Part shown: one piece after another, positions 13,439 to 22,320 of the stretch
Position numbering within the stretch: position 1 is the stretch's first letter
How the letters are laid out: each line of letters begins with the position of its first letter
NCBI GenBank assembly: GCA_028752905.1
Contig: JAQNBH010000014.1
Coordinates: forward strand, 124,001-188,000
Length of the DNA stretch: 64,000 nucleotides
Reading direction: 5' to 3'
Source: Cladorhizidae sp. MBARI D1340-BT2
Lineage: Eukaryota; Porifera; Demospongiae; Poecilosclerida; Cladorhizidae
The notes under the pieces: model-generated
Told to the model about the DNA's origin: nothing
Seen by the model: only the letters and a program-made list of their open reading frames with translations
The model's database searches: none
Made by a program: the position numbers and the translations under genes

Positions 13439-14178
13439 TACTAGACCTCCACACTCCTCACACAGGGCACAGAGTTTCACTAGACCTCCACACTCCTCAC
13501 ACAGGGCACAGAGTTTCACTAGACCTCCACACTCCTCACACAGGGCACAGAGTTTCACTAGACCTCCACACTCCTCACACAGGGCACAGAGTTTCACTAG
13601 ACCTCCACACTCCTCACACAGGGCACAGAGTTTCACTAGACCTCCACACTCCTCACACAGGGCACAGAGTTTCACTAGACCTCCACACTCCTCACTCAGT
13701 GCACAGAGTTTCACTAGACCTCCACACTCCTCACACAGGGCACAGAGTTTCACTAGACCTCCACACTCCTCACACAGGACACAGAGTTTCACTAGACCTC
13801 CACACTCCTCACGCAGGGCACGTAGTTTCACTAGACCTCCACACTCCTCACGCAGGGCACGTAGTTTCACTAGACCTCCACACTCCTCACACAGGGCACA
13901 GAGTTTCACTAGACCTCCACACTCCTCACGCAGGGCACGTAGTTTCACTAGACCTCCACACTCCTCACGCAGGGCACGTAGTTTCACTAGACCTCCACAC
14001 TCCTCACACAGGGCAAAGAGTTTCACTAGACCTCCACACTCCTAACACAGGACACAGAGTTTCACTAGACCTCCACACTCCTCACACAGGGCACAGAGTT
14101 TCACTAGACCTCCACACTCCTCACACAGGGCACAGAGTTTCACTAGACCTCCACACTCCTCACACAGGACAGAGAGCA
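13439..14178. repeat. 39-bp minisatellite (first array)
   Basis: About 19 units of 39 bp, core ACTAGACCTCCACACTCCTC then ACACAGGGCACAGAGTTTC. Variants CGCAGGGCACGTAG come in pairs (about 13811-13865 and 13926-13980). Because 39 is a multiple of three, all frames stay open over hundreds of bases on both strands; the encoded 13-residue repeats are not evidence of a protein. Confidence 0.96.
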
Positions 14179-14179
14179 G

Positions 14180-14655
14180 CCTGGCCATGCACCAGACGAC
14201 ATGTCTGCCCCCCGCCCTAGGCAGTGGGACCAGCATGTATGTGGTGGGTACTATTAGTAATAGAACAGTTGCCACATCCTTTATGAGGTGACCTCAGATC
14301 TGTTCCATTTGTAGTGCCCACCATCACAAAGGAAGAGCAAATGTCCCCTGCCAAGTATGTCCTCCATTTTTTGTTTCCATGGGCCTTGAGAATCCCCTTC
14401 TTCAAGGAGAGGTGGGTTGGCTGCCACCAGGACATGTCTTTGCTTCCACCATTCTGTCACTCCACAGAGACATGTGCTGGCCCCCACAAACATACTCCTA
14501 CATGTATTGTATATACAGAATCAGTGGGTGTGCAATATTTAGGAGATAAGCAGTGGGTTGCTAAGCAACTAGATAATGCAGAATTTTTCCCTGCCCTTTG
14601 AAATGTGTGGTCAAGTGTGAAGAGTATTATACACTGCATTTAATGTTTTTAGATT
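14180..14655. repeat. Block E copy 1
   Basis: A dispersed block of about 0.4 kb, also at 19888-20185, 49480-50470 (split) and 55190-55575. Landmarks are AAGTATGTCCTCCATT, CTTGAGAATCCCCTTCTTCA, GGCTGCCACCAGGACATGTC, CACTCCACAGAGACATGTGC, CATACTCCTACATGTATTG, CAACTAGATAATGCAGAAT and GTTTTTAGATTTTTAATCCAG, after which the 67-bp minisatellite begins. This copy is uninterrupted and serves as the empty-site reference for insertions in copies 2 and 3. No domain is recognisable in its short open frames. Confidence 0.88.
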
Positions 14656-15045
14656 TTTAATCCAGTGGTGTTGGTCAAGTGTGTGTCCCCATAGAGCTAT
14701 GGCCACCTACTTCAACCTGCCTCCACCCAGTGTGGTGTTGGTCCAGTGTGTGTCCCCATAGAGGTATGGCCACCTACATACTTCAACCTGCCTCCACCCA
14801 GTGTGGTGTTTGTCCAGTGTGTCCCCCCATAGAGCTATGGTAACCTACTTCAACAGGTCTGCCTCCACCCAGTGTGGTGTTGGTCCAGTGTGTGTCCCCA
14901 TAGAGCTATGGCCACCTACTTCAACCTGCCTCCACCCAGTGTGGTGTTGGTCCAGTGTGTTTCTATAGAGCTATGGCCACCTACTTCAACCTGCCTCCAC
15001 CCAGTGTGTTGTTGGTCCAGTGTGTGTCCCCATAGAGCTGTATGC
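14656..15045. repeat. 67-bp minisatellite, cycle 1
   Basis: About 5.7 units of 67 bp, core CCATAGAGCTATGGCCACCT, ACTTCAACCTGCCTCCACCC, AGTGTGGTGTTGGTCCAGTG. Unit lengths vary slightly, for instance an insertion of ATAC near 14776 and CAGGT near 14855. It is bounded by block E on the left and block F on the right. Confidence 0.95.
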
Positions 15046-15334
15046 TCCACCTCCTAATTAGTGCCAGGGCAGTGCCAAGGGCTGTAGGAACAGCTGCAGG
15101 AGTGTTGTGTGAGGGAGTTTATTAGGCCAGCCTCATAGAATATGTGGTCTGGAGAAATGTGTCTACACTAATATAACCAAATTAGCACATCCTTTATGCT
15201 GAGGTCAGGTATGCTAGACATTTCTAGTACTCCACACACTTGTAAGATGTCCACCAGCTCCTCCATGGGCATCATTGAGCATGCGTGAGCATGGTGTGCT
15301 CCATGTGGGATAGCTCAGGTGCTGGTTGATGTGC
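15045..15334. repeat. Block F copy 1
   Basis: Dispersed block also at 20820-20957 (partial), 21297-21575 and 52455-52790. Landmarks are GGGCTGTAGGAACAGCTGCA, TAGGCCAGCCTCATAGAA, TTAGCACATCCTTTATGCTG, CACACTTGTAAGATGTCCA, CATCATTGAGCATGCGTGAG and GGTGTGCTCCATGTGGGATA. It always links the 67-bp minisatellite to a 39- or 42-bp minisatellite. It has no coding signal. Confidence 0.88.
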
Positions 15335-16372
15335 GGGTGTGTGTCTAGTGAATACTCTTCTAGTGAGGGCATGATGGGTGTGTCTAGTGAATAATCTTCT
15401 AGTGAGGGCATGGTGGGTGTGTCTAGTGAATAATCTTCTAGTGAGGGCATGGTGGGTGTGTCTAGTGAATAATCTTCTAGTAAGGGCATGATGGGTGTGT
15501 CTAGTGAATAATCTTCTAGTGAGGGCATGATGGGTGTGTCTAGTGAATAATCTTCTAGTGAGGGCATGGTGGGTGTGTCTAGTGAATAATCTTCTAATGA
15601 GGGCATGGTGGGTGTGTCTAGTGAATAATCTTCTAGTGAGGGCATGGTGGGTGTGTCTAGTGAATAATCTTCTAGTGAAGGCATGATGGGTGTGTCTAGT
15701 TAATAATCTTCTAGTGAGGGCATGGTGGGTGTGTCTAGTGAATAATCTTCTAGTGAGGGCATGGTGGGTGTGTCTAGTGAATAATCTTCTAGTGAGGGCA
15801 TGGTGGGTGTGTCTAGTGAATAATCTTCTAGTGAGGGCATGGTGGGTGTGTCTAGTGAATAATCTTCTAGTGAGGGCATGGTGGGTGTGTCTAGTGAATA
15901 ATCTTCTAGTGAGGGCATGATGGGTGTGTCTAGTGAATAATCTTCTAGTGAGGGCATGATGGGTGTGTCTAGTGATTCTAGTGGAGGGCATGGTGGGTAC
16001 ACGTGTCTAGTGAATAATCTTCTAGTGAGGGCATGGTGGGTGTGTCTAGTGAATAATCTTCTAGTGAGGGCATGGTGGGTGTGTCTAGTGAATAATCTTC
16101 TAGTGAGGGCATGGTGGGTGTGTCTAGTGAATAATCTTCTAGTGAAGGCATGATGGGTGTGTCTAGTTAATAATCTTCTAGTGAGGGCATGGTGGGTGTG
16201 TCTAGTGAATAATCTTCTAGTGAGGGCATGATGGGTGTGTCTAGTGAATAATCTTCTAGTGAGGGCATGATGGGTGTGTCTAGTGAATAATCTTCTAGTG
16301 AGGGCAGGATGGGTGTGTCTAGTGAATAATCTTCTAGTGAGGCATGATGGGTGTGTCTAGTGAATAATCTAG
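15335..16372. repeat. 39-bp minisatellite (second, unrelated array)
   Basis: About 26 units of 39 bp, core GTGTGTCTAGTGAATAATCT then TCTAGTGAGGGCATGGTGG, with CATGATGG as the main variant. A broken unit with GATTCTAGTGGAGGGCATGG and TACACGTGTCTAG sits at 15973-16012. A marked pair of variants (AGTGAAGGCATGATGG followed by TCTAGTTAATAATC) occurs at 15671 and again at 16138, so 467 bp (about 12 units) were duplicated as a block. The open frames are by-products of the period. Confidence 0.96.
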
Positions 16373-16649
16373 TGTGCGCATGATGGCTGTCTGTGGGTCA
16401 GAGTTCACCATGGAGCTCTCTCGTGTGTGGGAGTGGCAACATTCCAGTGTTCTGGATTGGGTGGAGCTTCGCTGTGTATGATTTGTAGGTGTGGTGAACA
16501 TAGCCATCTGAAGGATGAACTCTGTACTGTACATTGGATGTGATGGTGTTGAGCTCCTCTCCTGCATGAATACAGGGCTAGGGCTAGGGCCAGGGCTAGG
16601 GCTAGGGCTGGGGCAATGACTGTTATTAGGGCGTGGAAATGACTGGGGT
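16373..16649. other. Short low-copy spacer with degenerate TAGGGC motifs
   Basis: Spacer between the 39-bp array and block D copy 2. It has one short run of AGGGCTAGGGC-type repeats at 16577-16615 that resembles the 42-bp and 24-bp repeat vocabulary. No gene is seen. Confidence 0.6.
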
Positions 16650-17246
16650 TAGCTCAAAAGATAGGTCTCTCTGTGTATTCTCTTCTTGATGCTAAAAATG
16701 TTGCATAGGTATAGCCCCATAGATTCTGCACACTTCACTGTATGGATTTGATATATAGCTCAAAAGATAGGTCTCTCTGTGTGCTCTCTCTTGATACTAA
16801 ACACTGTTGCATAGGTATAGCAGCTAAAGTTACATGCAGTTAAAATTGTGGTCAAAACCTGAATGTCTATGTAGCTCCTAATTTGGAAGCGCTTGATAAT
16901 TGAAATACATGTACTTTAGTATTCATTACTAGAGGAAGCTACTCTACTATGTGAGTGTTTTAATTAGGCACTAATGGCTATGTGGTGTGTGTGTGTGTTA
17001 GAGATATGTAGAGGGCTCCACTGGTGTCCCAACACAACTATGTATATTGTTACATAACACATTCCAGGGTAACCCTGTGTGCTTGAGGAGACATCCACAC
17101 CCGCTCCCTGTGGCCCCATAAATCATGATGACCTCATCTCTACACTAGCAAGACTTATGCAACATTCAGCAGTGGAGCAGGAGACATGAATCAATGGCTG
17201 CATCCTCCATCATGAGCTTCTTGTGTGAGTGTGTGTGTGTGTGTGT

Positions 17247-17279
<33 letters not shown>

Positions 17280-18060
17280 TTCACAGGTTGTATGGGGCAG
17301 TAGCTATTGGTGCACTCACCCTGAAAACCGTGGGCTACCATGAAAGTGCATATCTGTGCACACATTCATGCTGTGCTAGTGATTGATGTGCCACCTGCAG
17401 CCAGTGTAGAGTGCTTGCTGAGGCGCAGTTTAGTTTGGCCCTACATGGTCATGTATTGGAGCTGCAGGTTGCCATGTGAAGTGGAGTCAGCCCTCACCTC
17501 TTGCTAGTAGCTACTTGCCAGCATCAAGTCTTGAGTGTCTATAAGCACTGGGACTGGTAGAGCTGCACAAACACTACAGATGGGGCCAGCAGATTATATG
17601 CTTATGTTCATGTGAAGAGGGAGGGGTCTAAATTATATACTGACAAACATGACCATGTGGTTATCACTTGCCAGCTCCTAGATTGCACACACTTCACTGT
17701 AGATATGCAGTATATTGTAGAGTGGCTGGAACATTGTTGATGTTCCAGCCACCCACACTTGCCCAAGTGCTTGACCACCTACTTATGTTTTAGACAGCAC
17801 TTATTGTATGGGAGAGCTCCTCTTAGCCTCAGGTGCTAATTTCAATGCCTTGCACTCAACAATTAGCAGCTAGAAAAACTTGGGCAGGTGGTTTGAGGCC
17901 CCAACTTTGACTGCCTGTACCTTGGGGGTGCTTGCTTGTACCTATGCAACAGATTTTAGTATCAAGAGAGAGCACACAGAGAGACCTATCCTTTGAGCTA
18001 TATATATTTTAAGTCCATAAGTGAAGTGTGCAGAATCTATGGAGGTCCAAAGTCTTAACA
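16650..18060. mobile_element. Block D copy 2, most complete long-inverted-repeat element
   Basis: The left arm, from about 16712 (CATAGATTCTGCACACTTCA, GATAGGTCTCTCTGTGTGCT, GTTGCATAGGTATAG), is the reverse complement of the right arm at about 17893-18040 (CCCCAACTTTGACTGCCTGT, AGAGAGAGCACACAGAGAGA, GAAGTGTGCAGAATCTATGG). A weaker inverted match continues inward: TCCTAATTTGGAAGCGCTTG against CAACAATTAGCAGC on the other side. A second partial left end lies just upstream (16650-16710). The interior has a TG tract (17230-17280) and the conserved segment shared with copies 1 and 3. No transposase is visible. Mobility is inferred from the arms and dispersal. Confidence 0.65.
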
Positions 18061-18279
18061 ACAGTTGTTTAACACTTTGGTACTATCCCACTTATTCATT
18101 TCTGGAGAGGTATGCAATGAAGTGGGCGGCTAAAAGTATCGTAACCAAGAATGGTTGACAATAATGAGCTGAAGCTTGAAATGCAGTTAGTATAATAGTA
18201 GAGGTAGTGAATGGCGAAGGACAAAGATTATAATGTATTTTTAGGGATTAAAATAATAATTGTCTACTCCACCTGGAGA
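18061..18279. repeat. Right flank of block D, second copy
   Basis: Matches 13125-13330 in cycle 1, including TATGCAATGAAGTGGGC, GTTGACAATAATGAGCTGAA and TTGTCTACTCCACCTGGAGA. In cycle 1 it leads to one 24-bp unit; here it leads to a degenerate run. Confidence 0.85.
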
Positions 18280-18662
18280 ATAGGGTTAGGGCTTGGACAA
18301 TGACTAGGGTTAGGGTTAGTGCTTGGACCATGACTAAGGTTAGTGTTTGGACCATGACTAAGGTTAGTGCTTGGAAAATGATTGGAGTTAGGATTGGGAG
18401 GATCAGGGCTAAGGGATTGGCTAGGGCTAGCGCAATAGCTAGGGTTAGGGTTAGGGTTAGGTCTTGGAATATGACTAGGGTTATCGCTTGGATAATGACT
18501 AGGGTTAGGGCCTGGACAATGACTAGGGTTAGGGCCTGTACAATGACTAGGGTTAGGGTTTGACTAGGGTTAGGGCATGTACAATGACTAGGGTTAGGGT
18601 TTGGAAGGTCAGGGCCAAGGGATTGGCTAGGGATAGGGCAATGGCTAGAGTTAGAGGTGAAT
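18280..18662. repeat. Degenerate short 24-bp (TTAGGG-containing) run, cycle 2
   Basis: About a dozen imperfect units built from AGGGTTAGGG and TTGGACAATGACT, with irregular spacing and frequent substitutions (TGGACCATGACTAAGG, GGAATATGACTAGG). It ends in GGCTAGGGATAGGGCAATGG then CTAGAGTTA. The right part is paralogous to 49075-49480 and 55105-55190. Confidence 0.9.
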
Positions 18663-18679
18663 GGGATTAAGGCAAGTAT

Positions 18680-18713
18680 GTCCTCCATTCTTGATTCTTA
18701 AAATCTTATAGTA
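18680..18713. repeat. Block E copy 2, left piece before an insertion
   Basis: GTCCTCCATTCTTGATTCTT then AAAATCTTATAGTA matches the start of block E at 49495 and 55197. The block resumes at 19886 with ACTTGAGAATCCCC. Everything between is an insertion absent from the paralogous sites. Confidence 0.88.
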
Positions 18714-19885
18714 TAGTCAATTGGTCAATTGGAGTTAAAAAAAGCCGTTTCCCTTAACTTTACCTTTTAAGAGCCAGAGTAAAGGATTTACTAAAAACAC
18801 ATGTGCCATTCTCTAGTACTTTACTATCAAATGATGACTAACATAAATAAAATATCCTATGTCCTATAATGATAAAAATATGGTGGCTTTTTTTTACCCT
18901 ATGAAAGGGGTAAAAAAAAAATCTGGTTCGGGGTAAAAAAAAACCCACTCCTTTAAAAATATCCTAAAAGATAAAATCAAATGTAATTACTTCAATATTT
19001 TATCAATTGAATCTTTTTTCATTAAAAATTTGTTCCAATAGTACAGTAAATAGTACAATAATGGTTTACAGTTAGATTTTATTGCATTTTCAATTATGAA
19101 AATGTTTATCACTTTTGCTTCACACTCAAACTTCAGCAGTGCATTCCCTCGACTAACTGTTTCCACTACTGGCTGAACAGGGCCATACATGCAATGATCC
19201 ACTGCTACTATCTCCACATCTTCCTGCCTTGGCCAATCATAGAAAATGCGTGTTGAGTCTGTGCTTCACTCTCTTTTTTTGAAGGAAGGTTAATTCAGGT
19301 GAAGTGGGATCAGCATCTTCGTCATCACTGAAAACTTTTGATAGTCCATGTACCATTGACTAGGTGGTTTATTCATATTCAAATAATTCATATTACTCAC
19401 AATTATGCTCTAACTCACAAATTAGCACGACTGGAGAAGAAAAAAATGAAAATATAGTACTTGGGGGAAAAAATAGAAAAATTTGGGAAAAAACAGCTGG
19501 CTTTTTTTTACCCCGAGTGACCAAAAATATCTGGGGTAAAAAAAGGCGGTCCAAAAAACCATAAAATATCAGATTTTTTGTTTTTGATAAACCATTTAGT
19601 AACTATTTTCTTTTGTCTAGCGCTCAAAATTTACTAATCTACCCAAAAGTTTAGGTGAGTCAGAAAAAAGTTAATTTCTGGTATTTTCTACATGTTTAGG
19701 TTCTTTATTTTGTCATGTCCTCCATGTCAATATTTTTATACAAAAACACACATTAATGAAAAGCCCATTAAAAGTACTAGACAGATCAAGGATTGCTTTA
19801 ATTCTTAAACAGCTGTGTCTTCCCCAGACCCCTGGTCTTTTTTTACCCCAACTTCCCCCCCGGCTTTTTTTACCCCAATTGACTA
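18714..19885. mobile_element. 1.17-kb DNA transposon copy, TA target duplication
   Basis: The element begins TAGTCAATTGG and ends CCAATTGACTA, and is flanked on each side by TA (18712-18713 and 19886-19887). The uninterrupted paralogues at 49500-49540 and 55205-55245 read CTTGTAGTGACTTGAGAAT, giving an empty site with one TG where this copy has TA. The near-terminal sequence is also inverted: AGTTAAAAAAAGCCG on the left, CGGCTTTTTTTACCCC on the right. GGGGTAAAAAA motifs recur inside in both orientations (about 18892-18945, 19500-19548, 19835-19875). A TA duplication with short inverted repeats is typical of Tc1/mariner-like families, but no DDE/D domain is visible, so family assignment is tentative. 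Probably non-autonomous. Confidence 0.8.
18987..19252 (-). pseudogene. Gene-like fragment inside the 1.17-kb transposon
   Basis: A minus-strand frame open from about 19252 to 18987 looks like real protein rather than repeat by-product. It includes RIFYDWPRQEDVEIVAVDHC and then MYGPVQPVVETVSRGNALLK with mixed codon use. The frame becomes AT-rich and low-complexity after about 19090, suggesting the coding match ends there. Upstream on the same strand, 19270-19350 carries a second short frame with DDEDADPTSPELTFLQKK. I do not recognise the family. It could be a remnant of the transposon's own protein or a captured host exon. Start and end are uncertain. Confidence 0.4.
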
Positions 19886-19887
19886 TA

Positions 19888-20185
19888 ACTTGAGAATCCC
19901 CTTCGTCAAGGAGAGGAGGGATGGGTGCCACCAGGACAGGTCTTTGCTTCCACCATTCTGTCACTCCACAGAGACATGTGCTGGCCCCCACAAACATACT
20001 CCTACATGTATTGTATATACAGAATCAGTGGGTAGGAAATCTCATTAGCTCCTGCACTTATGATAGCAGTGGGTTGCTAGGCAACTAGATAATGCAGAAT
20101 TTCCCCCTGCCCTTTCAAATGTGTGGTCAAGTGTGAAGAGTATTATACACTGCATTTAATGTTTTTAGATTTTTTAATCCAGTGG
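19888..20185. repeat. Block E copy 2, main part
   Basis: Continues block E from ACTTGAGAATCCCC through the ACATGTGCTGGCCCCCACAA landmark to TTTTTTAATCCAG, then enters the 67-bp minisatellite. Colinear with 14380-14655. Confidence 0.88.
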
Positions 20186-20815
20186 TGTTGGTCCAGTGTG
20201 TTTCCCCATAGAGCTATGGCCACCTACTTCAACCTGCCTCCACCCAGTGTGGTGTTGGTCCAGTGTGTGCCCCCTTAGAGCTATGGCCACCTACTTCAAC
20301 CTGCCTCCACCCAGTGTGGTGTTGGTCCAGTGTGTGTCCCCATAGAGCTATGGCCACCTACTTAAACCTGCCTCCACCCAGTGTGGTGTTGGTCCAGTGT
20401 GTGTCCCCATAGAGCTATGGCCACCTACTTCAACCTGCCTCCACCCAGTGTGGTGTTGGTCCAGTGTGTGTCCCCATAGAGCTATGGCCACCTACTTCAA
20501 CCTGCCTCCACCCAGTGTGGTGTTGGTCCAGTGTGTGTCCCCATAGAGCTATGGCCACCTACTTCAACCTGCCTCCACCCAGTGTGGTGTTGGTCCAGTG
20601 TGTCTCCCCATAGAGCTATGGCCACCTACTTCAACCTGCCTCCACCCAGTGTGGTGTTGGTCCAGTGTGTGTCCCCATAGAGCTATGGCCACCTACTTCA
20701 ACCTGCCTCCACCCAGTGTGGTGTTGGTCTAGTGTGTGTCCCCATAGAGCTATGACCACCTACCTCAACCTGCCTCCACCCAGTGTGGTGTTGGTCCAGT
20801 GTGTGTCCCACAGAG
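20186..20815. repeat. 67-bp minisatellite, cycle 2, first part
   Basis: About 9.5 units, highly homogeneous (exact 67-bp spacing, e.g. CCCCATAGAG at 20405 and 20472). It is interrupted on the right by a partial block F. Confidence 0.96.
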
Positions 20816-20957
20816 CTATGCTCCACCTTCTTGTTAGTGCCATGGCAGTGCCTAGGGCTGTAGGAACTGCTGCTGGAGTGTTGTCTGGGAGGCCACACTA
20901 GGCCAGCCTCATAGAACATGTGGTTTACTAGAGAAGTTAGCAACCTTTGTAGTGGCT
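20816..20957. repeat. Block F partial copy
   Basis: CTTGTTAGTGCCATGGCAGT, CTAGGGCTGTAGGAACTGCT and ACATGTGGTTTACTAGAGAA match 21299-21420 almost exactly. The copy stops after GCAACCTTTGTAGTGG and the 67-bp array restarts in mid-unit (GCTATGGCCACC), so a stretch of array plus F of roughly 470-480 bp was duplicated. Confidence 0.85.
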
Positions 20958-21297
20958 ATGGCCACCTACTTCAACCTGCCTCCACCCAGTGTGGTGTTGG
21001 TCCAGTGTGTGTCCCCATAGAGCTATGGCCACCTACTTCAACCTGCCTCCACCCAGTGTGGTGTTGGTCCAGTGTGTGTCCCCATAGAGCTATGGCCACC
21101 TACTTCAACCTGCCTCCACCCAGTGTGGTGTTGTTCCAGCGTGTGTCCCCATAGAGCTATGGCCATCTGCTTCAACCTGCCTCCATCCAGTGTGGTATTG
21201 GTCCAGTGTGGGTCCCATAGAGCTATGGCCACCTACTTCAACCTGCCTCCACCCAGTGTGGTGTTGGTCCAGTGTGTGTCCCCATAGAGCTATGGCC
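20958..21297. repeat. 67-bp minisatellite, cycle 2, second part
   Basis: About five units continuing the array after the partial F copy, with variants CCATCTGCTTCAACC, CCATCCAGTGTGGTATTGG and GGGTCCCATAGAG that reappear in cycle 3 at 52310-52380. Confidence 0.95.
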
Positions 21298-21574
21298 ACC
21301 TTCTTGTTAGTGCCATGGCAGTGCCTAGGGCTGTAGGAACTGCTGCTGGAGTGTTGTCTGGGAGGCCACACTAGGCCAGCCTCATAGAACATGTGGTTTA
21401 CTAGAGAAATTAGCAACCTTTGTAGTGGGTCTACACATAATTAGCACATCCTTTATGCTGAGGTTAGGACTCAACACACTTGTAAGATGTCCAACTCATC
21501 TGACTCAGCTCCAGCATGGGGCATCATTGAGCATGCGTGAGCATGGTGTGCTCCATGTGGGATAGCTCATGTGC
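21298..21574. repeat. Block F copy 2
   Basis: Same landmarks as 15045-15334, ending GTGCTCCATGTGGGATAGCT then CATGTGCTAGTG, and passing straight into the 42-bp minisatellite. Confidence 0.88.
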
Positions 21575-22320
21575 TAGTGTTAGGGCCAGGGCAATGGCTA
21601 GGGCCAGTGCAGTTGCTAGTGTTAGGGCCAGGGTAATGGCTAGGGCCAGTGCAGTTGCTAGTGTTAGGGCCAGGGTAATCATTTAAATGGCTAGGGCCAG
21701 TGCAGTTGCTAGTGTTAGGGACAGGGTAATGGCTAGGGCCAGTGTAGTTGCTAGTGTTAGGGCCAGGGTAATGGCTAGGGCCAGTGCAGTTGCTAGTGTT
21801 AGGGCCAGGGTAATGGCTAGGGCCAGTGTAGTTGCTAGTGTTAGGGCCAGGGTAATGGCTAGGGCCAGTGCAGTTGCTAGTGTTAGGGCCAGGGTAATGG
21901 CTAGGGCCAGTGCCGGTGTTAGGGCCAGTGCTGGTGTTAGGGCCAGGGTAATGGCTAGGGCCAGTGCAGTTGCTAGTGTTAGGGCCAGGGCAATGGCTAG
22001 GGCATGTGCAGTTGCTAGTGTTAGGGCCAGGGTAATGGCTAGGGCCAGTGCAGTTGCTAGTGTTAGGGCCAGGGTAATGGCTAGGGCCAGTGCAGTTGCT
22101 AGTGTTAGGGCCAGGGTAATGACTAGGGCCAGTGCAGTTGCTAGTGTTAGGGCCAGGGCAATGGCTAGGGCCAGTGCAGTTGCTAGTGTTAGGGCCAGGG
22201 TAGCCAGTGCAGTTGCTAGTGTTAGGGCCAGGGCAATGGCTAGGGCCAGTGCAGTTGCTAGTGTTAGGGCCAGGGTAATGGCTAGGGCCAGTGCAGTTGC
22301 TAGTGTTAGGGCCAGTTAGG
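21575..22320. repeat. 42-bp minisatellite, cycle 2
   Basis: About 18 units of 42 bp, core GCTAGGGCCAGTGCAGTTGC, TAGTGTTAGGGCCAGGGTAATG. Shortened units occur near 21900-21935 and 22198. The last unit ends GTTAGGGCCAGTTAGGGCTT, where it joins the 24-bp array. The 14-residue open-frame repeats are by-products. Confidence 0.96.

Noticed and set aside
13386..16153. Open frames with 13-residue repeats (for example TRPPHSSHRAQSF)
   Set aside because: By-products of the two 39-bp minisatellites; several frames are open simultaneously on both strands.
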